A model generated the notes under the pieces. That model worked only from the letters and a program-made list of their open reading frames with translations. It ran no database searches and was not told the DNA's origin. Made by a program: the position numbers and the translations under genes. 64,000 bases of DNA from Gaiellasilicea sp963765705 (GTDB lineage: Bacteria; Actinomycetota; Thermoleophilia; Gaiellales; Gaiellaceae), in the NCBI GenBank assembly GCA_963765705.1, contig CAVXXJ010000013.1:372001-436000 (forward strand). The letters are read 5' to 3'. Of this stretch, positions 26,988 through 35,574 are shown in pieces; position 1 is the stretch's first letter; each line of letters starts with the position of its first letter.

Positions 26988-27455
26988 ATGGCAATGACAC
27001 CCGTCGAGATCCGCCACGTCCAGCTCGGCCGCAGCCTGCGCGGCTACAAGCGCGAGCTCGTCGACCGGCTGCTGACGGAGGTCGCCGACAGCTTCGAGGA
27101 CGTCTGGCGTCAACGCGCCGACCTCGCAGACAAGGTCGAGCAGCTCGAGGTCGACCTCGTACGGCACAAGGAGCTCGAAGGCCTGCTCCGGACGACGCTC
27201 GTCTCCGCTGAGAGCGCATCGCAGCAGCTGCGCGAGCAGGCGCGCAAGGAGGCCGAGACGATCGTCGGCGAGGCGCACGCCGAAGCGCGTGCGATCGCGC
27301 GCCGCGCGTCGGCCGAGAAGGAGCGCCTCGACACGGAGCTCCGCCGGATCAAGTCGCTGCTTCGTGCCGCGCTGGACAGCATCGACGATGCTGCGATCGA
27401 CGAGCGGGAGCCCGTCGGCGAGTCCACCGGCGAGATCCGCCGCATGATCTCCTAG
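26988..27455 (+). CDS. divIVA: DivIVA-domain protein
   Basis: 155 aa, ATG at 26988 after AAGGAG. The N-terminal DivIVA lipid-binding domain contains TPVEIRHVQLGRSLRGYKRELVDRLL and EVADSFEDVW, followed by a long heptad coiled coil (KVEQLEVDLVRHKELEGLL, QLREQARKEAETI) and a disordered acidic tail. It recognises negatively curved membrane at poles and septa and recruits growth or division factors. It is shorter than polar-growth Wag31, so a septal or accessory role is more likely. Confidence 0.87.
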   Translation: MAMTPVEIRHVQLGRSLRGYKRELVDRLLTEVADSFEDVWRQRADLADKVEQLEVDLVRHKELEGLLRTTLVSAESASQQLREQARKEAETIVGEAHAEARAIARRASAEKERLDTELRRIKSLLRAALDSIDDAAIDEREPVGESTGEIRRMIS

Positions 27456-27476
27456 GTCGCCGACTATCCTGTCGGC

Positions 27477-27767
27477 GTGGGCCCGACGACCAGAGTGCGG
27501 CTGCGAGTCTCGCCGGGTGCGGCGCGTGCCGCTGTCGTCGGCCGGCACGGTGAGGCGTGGAAGGTGCGCGTCGCCGCCGCTCCCGAGCGCGGGAAGGCGA
27601 ACGAGGCCGTCCTCGCGCTGCTCGCCGAGACGCTGGCGGTCCCGCGGTCGAGCGTGACGCTCGTTTCGGGTGGCGGCTCACGCGACAAGATCGTTGAGCT
27701 GGCCGGTATCGAGCCGGACGAGATCGAGCGACGGCTCGCCACGGCGGGCGGACAGGAGACCCAGTGA
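27477..27767 (+). CDS. DUF167/YggU family protein
   Basis: 96 aa, GTG at 27477. Signature RLRVSPGAARAAVVGRHGEAWKVRVAAAPERGKANEAVLALLAE, of which PERGKAN is the family hallmark, and VTLVSGGGSRDKIVEL at the end. A small alpha/beta protein of unknown function, commonly encoded in the yggS-yggT cluster. The stop overlaps the next start (GTGA). Confidence 0.87.
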   Translation: MGPTTRVRLRVSPGAARAAVVGRHGEAWKVRVAAAPERGKANEAVLALLAETLAVPRSSVTLVSGGGSRDKIVELAGIEPDEIERRLATAGGQETQ

Positions 27768-28132
27768 CCACCATCGACACCGACCGGTTCCGCGCGGAGC
27801 TCGAGCAGCACCGCGAACGGCTCCGGAGCACGATCGCCCACCACGACATCGGCGCCTCGTCCCTCACGGAGGCTTCGGGCGAGCTGATGTCGTCGAGCGC
27901 CGACAACCATCTCGCCGACACAGCCAGCGAGACCTACGAGCGCGAATTCGACGAAGGGCTCGAGGAGGATGCGCAGGAGCAGCTCCGCGAGGTCGAGTCC
28001 GCGCTGACGCGGCTCGAGGACGGGACCTACGGAACCTGCAGGGTCTGCGGGAAGGAGATCCCCGTCGAGCGGCTCGAGGCCGTCCCCTGGACGTCCCTGT
28101 GCATCGACGACGCGAGGAAGCTGGCGCGGTGA
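27764..28132 (+). CDS. DksA/TraR-type zinc-finger protein
   Basis: 122 aa, GTG at 27764. A coiled-coil hairpin (FRAELEQHRERLRSTI; EDAQEQLREVESALTRLEDG) with the acidic segment SSSADNHLADTASETYEREFDEG is followed by GTYGTCRVCGKEIPVERLEAVPWTSLC. The zinc site has the first CxxC pair and one later Cys, but the fourth Cys is replaced (CIDD). The canonical four-Cys finger is thus incomplete and metal binding may be altered. TraR/DksA proteins enter the RNA polymerase secondary channel; such a role is possible but unproven. Coupled to yggU upstream and lspA downstream by 4-nt overlaps. Confidence 0.8.
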   Translation: MTTIDTDRFRAELEQHRERLRSTIAHHDIGASSLTEASGELMSSSADNHLADTASETYEREFDEGLEEDAQEQLREVESALTRLEDGTYGTCRVCGKEIPVERLEAVPWTSLCIDDARKLAR

Positions 28133-28731
28133 CCGAGCCCGCGTGGCGAGACCGTCCGCAGGCTCCCGACATCCGCGTCGGCTCGTCGACGAACGCGCTT
28201 CGCCCGATTTCGGCAGCGGAGCGGCCGCTCGGTGCGGCGGCCAGCCAGTGGCTCGGGCTCGTCTCGATCGCCGCCGCAGCGGTCGGCGCCGACCAGCTGA
28301 CGAAGCAGGTCGTCGCCAGGACGCTCACGCTCGGCGAGGAGGTGCAGATCGCAGGACCGTTCTCGATCCACCACGTCCACAACTCGGGGATCGCGTTCGG
28401 GCTCTTCTCGAGCGCCACGTCGGTCGTGATCGCACTGACGGCGCTCGCGGTGCTCTGGATGCTGATCTTCTTCGCGCGCTCCGGCGCGCGGCACCCCGTG
28501 CTGCCGGTTGCGCTCGGCTTCGTGCTCGGCGGCAGCGTCTCGAATCTCGTCGACCGCGTCCGGCTCGGTCACGTGACCGACTTCCTCGATCTTCGCTACT
28601 GGCCCGCTTTCAACCTCGCCGATGTGTTCATCGTCGTCGGCGTCGCCACCCTCTTCGGAGCCCTTGCAGGGGCCGACCGAGCGAAGCACCGGCCCCGCCG
28701 AGTTGGCCACTCTCCGATTTCGCGCCCCTGA
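28129..28731 (+). CDS. lspA: lipoprotein signal peptidase (signal peptidase II)
   Basis: Membrane aspartyl protease that removes signal peptides from diacylglyceryl-modified prolipoproteins. 200 aa, GTG at 28129. Four hydrophobic segments; the conserved blocks are VGADQLTKQVV, IHHVHNSGIAFGLF, GGSVSNLVDRVRLGHVTDFLD and FNLADVFIVVG, with the catalytic Asp pair in NLVDR and NLADV. The N terminus carries ~35 extra polar residues. The 3' end overlaps the inferred rluD start by 29 nt. Confidence 0.95.
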   Translation: MTEPAWRDRPQAPDIRVGSSTNALRPISAAERPLGAAASQWLGLVSIAAAAVGADQLTKQVVARTLTLGEEVQIAGPFSIHHVHNSGIAFGLFSSATSVVIALTALAVLWMLIFFARSGARHPVLPVALGFVLGGSVSNLVDRVRLGHVTDFLDLRYWPAFNLADVFIVVGVATLFGALAGADRAKHRPRRVGHSPISRP

Positions 28732-29602
28732 GGCCGAGCGCCTCGATCGCGCGGTCGCCGGCCGGCCGGAGGTGGGCTCGCGGGCACTCGCCGAGCGGCT
28801 GATCACGGGCGGCGCCGTCCTCGTCGACGGTGAGCTCCGAGTCAAGAGCCACCGGCTCGAGGGCGGGGAGGACGTCGTCGTCGAGTTGCCCGCCGACGCT
28901 CCGCCGCTCGAGGCGGAGTCGATGGACCTGCACGTTGCGTGGGAGGACGAGCACCTGCTGGTCGTCGACAAGCCGGCGGGCATCGTCGTCCATCCTGGAG
29001 TCGGCCACGCGACGGGAACGCTCGTGCATGGGCTGATCGAGCACGACGCGGCCGGCGGCGACGAGGACCGGCCCGGGATCGTGCACCGTCTCGACCGGGA
29101 CACCTCGGGCCTGCTCGTCGTCGCCCGCTCCGACGAGGCGCACGAGCGGCTGCAGGAGGCGATCCGGCGGCGGCTCGTCGAACGGCGGTACCTCGCGCTC
29201 GTGAAGGGCACGCTCCGCTCGCGCTCGGGCCGGATCGAGGCGCCGATCGGCCGCGACCGCACCGACAAGTCGCGCCACTCGCTCGACACGCCGACGCCGC
29301 GTGAGGCCGTGACGCGCTTCGAGGTCATCGAGGTGCTCGGCCCGCGGGCTCTTCTCGACGTCAAGCTCGAGACCGGCCGCACGCATCAGATCCGCGTGCA
29401 CCTCGAGGCGATCGAGCTCCCGGTCTGCGGCGACCCGGTCTACGGCATTCTCGGCGACCTCGGGCTCGAACGGCAGTTCCTGCATGCGTCCCGGCTCTCG
29501 TTCGACCACCCCTTCACCTCGGAGCGGATCGACGTCGAGTCGCCGCTGCCCGAGGACCTCGCCGCGGCGCTCGAGCGCGCCCGCGAGCGAGCGAAGGGCT
29601 AG
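28703..29602 (+). CDS. rluD: RluD-family 23S rRNA pseudouridine synthase
   Basis: About 299 aa with TTG at 28703, which places ATLRFRAPEAERLDRAV at the N terminus as in RluD. An N-terminal S4 RNA-binding domain (LITGGAVLVDGELRVKSHRL) is followed by the RluA catalytic domain: LLVVDKPAGIVVHPG, the catalytic Asp in HRLDRDTSGLLV, ETGRTHQIRVHL and GDPVYG. It modifies helix 69 uridines in 23S rRNA. The lspA-rluD order is a common bacterial pair. Earlier GTG or ATG starts at 28622-28628 are possible but would run through lspA. Confidence 0.87.
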   Translation: MATLRFRAPEAERLDRAVAGRPEVGSRALAERLITGGAVLVDGELRVKSHRLEGGEDVVVELPADAPPLEAESMDLHVAWEDEHLLVVDKPAGIVVHPGVGHATGTLVHGLIEHDAAGGDEDRPGIVHRLDRDTSGLLVVARSDEAHERLQEAIRRRLVERRYLALVKGTLRSRSGRIEAPIGRDRTDKSRHSLDTPTPREAVTRFEVIEVLGPRALLDVKLETGRTHQIRVHLEAIELPVCGDPVYGILGDLGLERQFLHASRLSFDHPFTSERIDVESPLPEDLAAALERARERAKG

Positions 29603-30693
29603 CCGCTCACAGCCGCGACCGCGAGGGAGAGCCACCCGCGGGGAGGGGTGTAGATCGTGCGCGTCGAGCCGGTCTCTGGGTTGATTGCGACCACCTTCGG
29701 TCGTTCGAAGTCGACGGCGAAGAGGCCGTCGGGTGTCCAGCGCTGCAGCAGCGGCGGCGTCGAACTCGCGAGGACAGACGTCGCCGTCGACAGATCCTGG
29801 CGTGCGCGCGCAATGCCCGTGCTCGTCGCGTAGGCGACCTGTCGGCCGTCCGGCGACCAGACCACGCCGGCGCCGTTCGGGCACTCAGGGCGGTCCTCGC
29901 AGAAGGCCTTGCGTACGACGACCCGTCCCGTGGCGGCATTCACGACAGCGAACACCGGATCCCGAGGCCGGTCCCATCCCTGGGTCACGAACGCGAGGGA
30001 GCGGCTGTCCGGCGACCACGCGGAAACCGGGTGATCCTTGAAGTGGGCTGTCCGGAAGACTCGACGGACGGCCCAGGTCTTCGTGTCGACCACATAGACG
30101 TCTTTGGGACCGTCGAACTCCGTGCGGACGAACAGGAGCCTCCGGCCGTCAGGGGACCATTCCCCCTGGTAGTAATCGAGCTGCCGTCCTGCAGCGTTCG
30201 TGCCGGGATAGCTGTACCGACGCAACACGGTGCCGTCGCCGAGAGCTACACCGAGCGTGGTCTTCCGGTCATCGAGGTCGCCGTACGACATGAACGCGAG
30301 GACGTTCGTGCGCGACCACGCGAGCGCGGAACCCGTCGCGCATGGATGTTTCGGACTCGCGCACGCGCTCACCGCAACAGTCTTCGCCGTGCCGCCGGCC
30401 GTCGGCGCGACCAGCACGCGTGTGCGGTCGTTGCCGTGTGCATACCAGGCGCGATAGCGCCCATCCGGGGACACTGCGCTCCAGCCTGTCGGGCTCGTGA
30501 GGACGACGCTCCGCGACCCGTTTCGGGTAACTGTGACCACCCGCGTCGCGATGCCGGTGCCGCCGTTGGCCAGCAGACGCACCTCAGTGATGCGGAGCCA
30601 CGGAGACGTCGGAGCTGCTGCCGAGCGGACGGAGCCAAGGGAGGCGCCCGCAAGCAGGACGAGCCCGATGCTCGACACGAGCTGCACTTTCAC
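29599..30693 (-). CDS. exported beta-propeller (WD40/TolB-like) protein
   Basis: 364 aa, GTG at 30693, with an N-terminal signal sequence (VSSIGLVLLAGASLGSV then AAA). Repeated blades carry the WSPDGR signature: GWSAVSPDGRYRAWYA, GEWSPDGRRLLFVR, SAWSPDSRSLAFVT, VVWSPDGRQVAYAT, RWTPDGLFAVDF. This is a TolB/PD40-type propeller, probably outside the membrane; the binding partner is unknown. By eye the gene is lower in GC (about 65% in a sampled line) than its neighbours and has no indels. It is convergent with rluD (4-nt overlap). Confidence 0.72.
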   Translation of the reverse strand: MKVQLVSSIGLVLLAGASLGSVRSAAAPTSPWLRITEVRLLANGGTGIATRVVTVTRNGSRSVVLTSPTGWSAVSPDGRYRAWYAHGNDRTRVLVAPTAGGTAKTVAVSACASPKHPCATGSALAWSRTNVLAFMSYGDLDDRKTTLGVALGDGTVLRRYSYPGTNAAGRQLDYYQGEWSPDGRRLLFVRTEFDGPKDVYVVDTKTWAVRRVFRTAHFKDHPVSAWSPDSRSLAFVTQGWDRPRDPVFAVVNAATGRVVVRKAFCEDRPECPNGAGVVWSPDGRQVAYATSTGIARARQDLSTATSVLASSTPPLLQRWTPDGLFAVDFERPKVVAINPETGSTRTIYTPPRGWLSLAVAAVSG

Positions 30694-30752
30694 GTAACAA
30701 CTGTTACAGGCCACCTCGGTCCGCGCAAGGCCGGGCGGGCGAACGATCCAGC

Positions 30753-30878
30753 TACACTGCCACGGTCGTTTTCCTCCGTCCCGGCGACCAGGACGGGTGG
30801 GGGTGCCAGGTTCTGAGCCTGGTTCCGCCCGCGCCCCGCCGGCTGTACCGCAACCCAACCGAGAAAGGGGCCAGTCCC
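30753..30878 (+). promoter_or_regulatory. putative promoter and structured leader of rpsB
   Basis: A TACACT -10-like hexamer lies at 30753-30758, about 120 nt upstream of rpsB. The presumed leader holds two small hairpins: CCGTCC/GGACGG (30776-30796) and CCAGG/CCTGG around TTCTGAG (30806-30822), then a GAGAAAGGGG ribosome-site region. An S2-binding autoregulatory leader is plausible but I cannot match it to a known motif. Confidence 0.4.
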
Positions 30879-31889
30879 TTGGCAGTCGTATCCATGCGAG
30901 AGCTCCTGGAAGCCGGAGTCCACTTCGGCCACCAGACCCGCCGCTGGAACCCGAAGATGAAGCGCTTCATCTTCACCGAGCGCGGTGGCATCTACATCAT
31001 CGATTTGACCCAGACCTCCGAGCTGCTCGAGGAGGCGTACGACTTCGTCCGCAACATCGCGCAGCGCGGCGGCACGATCCTGTTCGTCGGCACGAAGAAG
31101 CAGGCCCAGGACGCGGTCGTCCAGGAGGCGCAGCGTGTCGGGATGCCGTTCGTCTCCAACCGCTGGCTCGGCGGCCTGCTGACGAACTGGCGAACGATCA
31201 CCGACCGGATCGCGCACCTGCACGAGCTCCGCCGCCTGAAGACAGAGGGCCAGCTCGAGCTCCTGCCCGCCAAGGAGCGGATCGGGCTCCTCGCCGAGCT
31301 CGAGAAGCTCGAGTCGAACCTCGGCGGCGTCGCCGACCTGAAGCGGCAGCCGGACGCCGTCTTCATCGTCGACCTGAAGAAGGAGCAGCTCGCCGTGCGC
31401 GAGGCGCGCCGGCTGGGCGTGCCGATCATCGCGCTCGTCGACACGAACTGCGATCCCGACGAGGCCGACTACATCATTCCGGGCAACGACGACGCGATTC
31501 GCTCGTGCGGCCTGATCGTGCGTGCGATCGCCGACGGGATCGCCGCGGGCCAGACCAAGGTCACCGAGAAGGAGATGACCGAGGCTGCGACGACGAACGG
31601 CAACGGTCCCGCTGCCGCCGTCGAGCCTGCCGGCGCGGAGCCTGCCGTCGTCGAAGAGGCCTCCGCCGACGAGGCGATCCCCGAGGCAGTGGTGGCGGAG
31701 GAGCCGGTCGCAGAGGAGCCGGTGCCAGAGGAGCCCGTGGCAGAGGAGCCCGTGGCAGAGGAGCCGGTGGCAGAGTCCGTCGCGGACGAGCCCGCCTACG
31801 AAGTGCTCTCGCAGGGCGAGGAGACCGTCGAGGCGGTCGAGCCTGCCGAGGTAGTCGAGGAGCAGCAGACCGAGGAGGAGACCCCGTGA
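30879..31889 (+). CDS. rpsB: 30S ribosomal protein S2 with long acidic C-terminal tail
   Basis: 336 aa, TTG at 30879 (reads LAVVSMRELLEAGVHFGHQ; the ATG at 30894 would trim five residues). S2 signatures: TRRWNPKMKRFIF, IIDLTQT, FVGTKKQAQ, NRWLGGLLTN, ALVDTNCDPD, IPGNDDAIRS. The S2 core ends near residue 235. About 100 further residues form a Glu/Ala/Pro/Val-rich acidic tail with five tandem VxEEP units (15-bp DNA repeats at 31692-31766). Tails of this kind occur in actinobacterial S2 but vary in length. The TGA overlaps the tsf start. Confidence 0.96.
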   Translation: MAVVSMRELLEAGVHFGHQTRRWNPKMKRFIFTERGGIYIIDLTQTSELLEEAYDFVRNIAQRGGTILFVGTKKQAQDAVVQEAQRVGMPFVSNRWLGGLLTNWRTITDRIAHLHELRRLKTEGQLELLPAKERIGLLAELEKLESNLGGVADLKRQPDAVFIVDLKKEQLAVREARRLGVPIIALVDTNCDPDEADYIIPGNDDAIRSCGLIVRAIADGIAAGQTKVTEKEMTEAATTNGNGPAAAVEPAGAEPAVVEEASADEAIPEAVVAEEPVAEEPVPEEPVAEEPVAEEPVAESVADEPAYEVLSQGEETVEAVEPAEVVEEQQTEEETP

Positions 31890-32695
31890 GCACGACCATT
31901 TCCGCATCACAGGTGAAGGAGCTTCGCGACGCCACCGGCGCGCCGATGATGGACGCGAAGCGGGCACTGGTGGAAACGGGCGGCGATCTCGAGGCCGCGC
32001 GCACGCTTCTGCGTGAGAAGGGCCTGGCGCAGGTCGCCAAGCGCGCCGGCCGTGCGACGACCGAGGGCATGGTCGGCTACCGCATCGCCGACGGCTACGG
32101 GACCCTGGTCGCGCTCGGCTGCGAGACCGAGCCCGTCTCGAAGAACGAGGAGTTCCAGGCGTTCGCGAAGCGGCTGTTCGAGGCAGTCCACGCGGGTGGG
32201 CCCGAGGCGGTCGACTCGGTCGAGCAGGATCGCGTCGACGTCGCAGCGAAGCTCGGCGAGAACATCCAGGTCGTCGGCGCCGAGCGCTACGAGGCGGGGG
32301 AAGGCGAGGTCGTGAACGCCTACACCCATCCGCCGGCGAACAAGATCGGCGTGCTCGTCAAGCTCGCGGGCGGCACCGAGGAGCTCGCGCGGCAGCTGGC
32401 GATGCACATCTCGTTCGCGGCGCCCGAGTGGACGACGAAAGACGAAGTTCCCGCCGACGCGATCGAGGCCGAGAAGCAGGTCTACCTCAACTCCGACGAG
32501 CTCGAGGGCAAGCCGGAGCAGGCAAAGGAGAAGATCGTCGAAGGCATGCTCGCGAAGCGCTTCTTCGCGGCCCAGCCTGGTGGCGTGCTCACCGAGCAGC
32601 CGTGGATCCACGACTCGGCGAAGACGGTGGGCCAGGCGCTGGGCGAGGCGGGCGCGCATGTCGTCGCCTTCAAGCGCCTCTCTGTCGCAGAATAG
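31886..32695 (+). CDS. tsf: translation elongation factor Ts
   Basis: Guanine-nucleotide exchange factor for EF-Tu. 269 aa, GTG at 31886 overlapping rpsB. The N-terminal UBA-like region has VKELRDATGAPMMDAKRAL, then EAARTLLREKGLAQVAKRAGR. The signature that normally reads CETDFVARN is here CETEPVSKNEEF, a clear variation at the EF-Tu contact loop. The C-terminal IHDSAKTVGQAL and AFKRLSVAE end is standard. Encoded between rpsB and pyrH as in most bacteria. Confidence 0.95.
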   Translation: MSTTISASQVKELRDATGAPMMDAKRALVETGGDLEAARTLLREKGLAQVAKRAGRATTEGMVGYRIADGYGTLVALGCETEPVSKNEEFQAFAKRLFEAVHAGGPEAVDSVEQDRVDVAAKLGENIQVVGAERYEAGEGEVVNAYTHPPANKIGVLVKLAGGTEELARQLAMHISFAAPEWTTKDEVPADAIEAEKQVYLNSDELEGKPEQAKEKIVEGMLAKRFFAAQPGGVLTEQPWIHDSAKTVGQALGEAGAHVVAFKRLSVAE

Positions 32696-32700
32696 GCTCC

Positions 32701-33492
32701 GTGCCTTCTGTGACAACGCAAGCCGAGACCGAAGGATCGCTGCGGGGCGCGGTTCCCGCGTTCCGCAGGGTGCTCCTGAAGCTCTCCGGCGAGGCGCTGA
32801 TGGGCGCTCACGACTACGGCATCGATCCGAAGCGGGTCGACGCGATCGCGCGCGAGATCGTCGACGTGCAGACCGAAGGGCTCGAGCTGGCAATCGTTGT
32901 CGGCGGAGGCAACATCTACCGCGGTCTCGCCGCCTCGGCCGAGGGCATGGACCGCGCGACCGCGGACTACGCCGGCATGCTCGCGACCGTCCTCAACGCG
33001 CTCGCGCTCCAGGACGCGCTGGAGCGGGCCGGCGCCGACACGCGAGTGCTCTCGGCGCTCGAGGTATCCGAGGTGGCGGAGCCGTACATCCGCCGCCGCG
33101 CGATGCGCCACCTCGAGAAGGGCCGGGTCGTCATCTTCGCGGCCGGCACCGGCAACCCGTTCTTCACGACGGACACCGCAGCGGCGCTGCGCGCGCTCGA
33201 GATCGGCGCCGAGGCGCTCCTGATGGGAAAGAGCGGCACGAAGGGCGTCTACGACGGCGACCCGCGCACCGACCCCACTGCGACCTTCCTGCCGGCGCTG
33301 ACCCATCTCGAGGCGATCGAGCGCGGGCTGCGCGTGATGGACACGACCGCGCTCTCGCTCTGCATGGAGAACGCGCTGCCGATCCACGTCTTCGAGCTGG
33401 CGGAGGGCAACATCCTCCGCGTCGCCACCGGCGAGCAGGTCGGGACGATCATCTCGACGCCGTCACATTCACTGTCGCCAAAGGAGGGTTGA
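32701..33492 (+). CDS. pyrH: uridylate (UMP) kinase
   Basis: 263 aa, GTG at 32701 (GTG at 32710 is an alternative). Amino-acid-kinase fold: RRVLLKLSGEALMG, VVGGGNIYRG, DYAGMLATVLNALALQDALE, IFAAGTGNPFFTTDTAAALRA, KSGTKGVYDGDPR. It phosphorylates UMP to UDP as a hexamer, usually GTP-activated and UTP-inhibited. The stop overlaps the frr start by one base (TGATG). Confidence 0.96.
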   Translation: MPSVTTQAETEGSLRGAVPAFRRVLLKLSGEALMGAHDYGIDPKRVDAIAREIVDVQTEGLELAIVVGGGNIYRGLAASAEGMDRATADYAGMLATVLNALALQDALERAGADTRVLSALEVSEVAEPYIRRRAMRHLEKGRVVIFAAGTGNPFFTTDTAAALRALEIGAEALLMGKSGTKGVYDGDPRTDPTATFLPALTHLEAIERGLRVMDTTALSLCMENALPIHVFELAEGNILRVATGEQVGTIISTPSHSLSPKEG

Positions 33493-34055
33493 TGCCGACC
33501 ATCGAGGAGTTCCTGGACGACGCGAAGCGCCGGATGGACAAGTCGATCGAGACGACGCGCACCGAGTTCAACAGCGTGCGCACGGGCCGCGCCTCGGCGG
33601 CGCTGCTCGACCGGATCACGATCGACTACTACGGCACGCCGACGCCGCTCAAGAACATGGCGACGCTCGGCGTCCCCGAGCCGCGCCTGCTCACGGTGCA
33701 GCCGTTCGACCCGACGCAGATCAAGGCGATCGAGAAGGCGGTGATGGAGTCCGACCTCGGGCTGACGCCCTCGAACGACGGGAAGATGATCCGCCTGCCG
33801 ATCCCGCAGCTGACCGAGGAGCGGCGCAAGGAGCTCGTCAAGCTCGTCAGGCGCTACGGCGAGGACGGGAAGATCGCGATCCGGAACGTCCGCCGCGACG
33901 TGATGAAGCACCTGGAGGAGCTGGTCAAGAACGGCGACGTCGGCGACGACGAGGAGCGCCGCGGCGAGGCGCAGGTGCAGAAGCTGACCGACGAGCACAC
34001 GGGCGCGATCGACGAGCTGATCAGGAACAAGGAGTCAGAGATCATGGAGGTCTGA
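33492..34055 (+). CDS. frr: ribosome recycling factor
   Basis: 187 aa, ATG at 33492 with AAGGAGG ten nt upstream. Signatures: MDKSIETTRTEFNSVRTGRAS, YYGTPTPLKNMATLGVPEPR, PSNDGKMIRLPIPQLTEERR, KIAIRNVRRDVMKHL. With EF-G it splits post-termination ribosomes. Intact; follows pyrH as in most bacteria. Confidence 0.96.
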   Translation: MPTIEEFLDDAKRRMDKSIETTRTEFNSVRTGRASAALLDRITIDYYGTPTPLKNMATLGVPEPRLLTVQPFDPTQIKAIEKAVMESDLGLTPSNDGKMIRLPIPQLTEERRKELVKLVRRYGEDGKIAIRNVRRDVMKHLEELVKNGDVGDDEERRGEAQVQKLTDEHTGAIDELIRNKESEIMEV

Positions 34056-34107
34056 GGTCGCCACCGACCTCAAATCGACCGACCTCGCCCGCAGCGTTGC
34101 GATCATC

Positions 34108-34765
34108 ATGGACGGCAACGGCCGCTGGGCCGAGCGCCGCGGGCTCCCGGTCGCCGACGGCCACCGCGAGGGCACGCGCGCGCTGAGGCGCACCGTCGAG
34201 GCGGCGATCGACCTCGGTGTCACGTCGCTCGCCGTCTACGCGTTCTCGACCGAGAACTGGTCGCGCCCCGCCGACGAGGTCGAGGATCTGATGGAGATCT
34301 TCGGCGAGACGATCGAGCGGGAGCTGCCCGACCTGGCGAAGCAGGGCGTCCGGACGCGCTTCATCGGCCGCCGCGACCGTGCGCCCGACGCGCTCCGGGA
34401 GCAGATGGCCGCGCTCGAGGCGCGAGACGGCCGCGAACGACCGGCTCTCGCTCTGGATCGCGTTCGACTACGGCGGGCGCGCCGAGCTCGTCGAGGCCGC
34501 GCGCGGCCTGATCGAAGCGGGCGTCGCGGCCGCCGACGTCGACGAGGACGCGATCGCCGCCCGGCTGTACGCACCCGAGCTGCCCGATCCCGACCTGCTG
34601 ATCCGCACGTCCGGCGAGCTCCGGCTCTCGAACTTCCTGCTCTGGCAGCTCGCCTACGCCGAGCTCGTCTTCGTCGAGACGCTGTGGCCGGACTTCGGCG
34701 AGGCCGACCTCCGGAACGCCCTCGCCGACTATGCGAGCCGGCGCCGGCGGTTCGGCGGCAGATGA
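34108..34765 (+). CDS. uppS: undecaprenyl diphosphate synthase (cis-prenyltransferase), start unclear, one frameshift
   Basis: Makes the C55 lipid carrier precursor for cell wall synthesis. Catalytic Asp in IIMDGNGRWAERRGLPV; then YAFSTENWSRP, RTRFIGRRD, and after an extra base near 34420 NDRLSLWIAFDYGGRAEL, LLIRTSGELRLSNFLLWQ and FVETLWPDF. The ATG at 34108 is the first start codon in frame, but conserved residues (SVAII) continue upstream of it. The true start is therefore probably near 34057, with its start codon lost to an error. The stop overlaps cdsA (ATGA). Confidence 0.92.
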
Positions 34766-35560
34766 ACCAGTTCGTCTCGCGGGTGCTCGTCACGGTCGTC
34801 GGCGTGCCCGTCGTCCTCTACCTGGTCTATCTCGGCGACTGGTGGATCTTCGGCCTGGCCGTGTTCGCCGCTCTCGTCGCGCTGCACGAGCTCTATGTGA
34901 TGGCGCGCGGCGCTGCGCCCGCTCGTCCTCGCCGGCTACGCGGGCGCGCTGGCGACGCTGGTCGGCGCCCACCTCGGCGGAGCGGAGTGGATGATCGGCG
35001 GCTTCATGCTCACGCTCGTGCTCGCGTTCCTGCTCTACGGAATCGCCGAGACGCGCCAGACGGCGACCGTGACGATGAGCTCGACGATCCTCGGAGCCGC
35101 CTGGATCGCGCTCGGCCTCGGGCACCTGCTGCTGCTGCGCGACGTTCCGGAGCACGGCAGGCTCGCCGTCTTCACCGTCCTGCTGGCGGTGTTCGCCGAC
35201 GACACCGCCGCCTACCTGGTCGGCCGCCTCGTCGGCCGCCACAAGCTCGCGCCGTCGCTCTCGCCCGGGAAGACCTGGGAGGGCTTCCTCGCCGGCACGG
35301 CGGCGGCGATCGCCGTCGCCTTCTTCGCGCTCTACGAGCAGGGTTTCCTGACGATCCCGGAGTCGATCGCGCTCGGATTCGCGATCGCGCTGGCCGGCGC
35401 CGCCGGCGATCTCTTCGAGTCGGCGTTGAAGCGCGACCTCCAGGTCAAGGACTCCGGGCAGCTCCTCGGCGGCCACGGCGGCATGCTCGACCGCATCGAC
35501 TCGCTGCTGTTCGCCGCCGTCGCGGCGTTCTACGTGGTTATCGGCTTCTCGGACGCTTAG
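34762..35560 (+). CDS. cdsA: phosphatidate cytidylyltransferase (one frameshift)
   Basis: Multi-pass membrane enzyme forming CDP-diacylglycerol from phosphatidate and CTP. ATG at 34762. N-terminal helices (VTVVGVPVVLYLVYLGDWW), an indel near 34917, then LVLAGYAGALATL and further helices. The CdsA signature region is intact: SLSPGKTWEGFLAGT, GDLFESALKRDLQVKDSGQLLGGHGGMLDRIDS. The operon order uppS-cdsA-dxr is typical. Confidence 0.94.
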
Positions 35561-35574
35561 GGCACACTGTCCCC

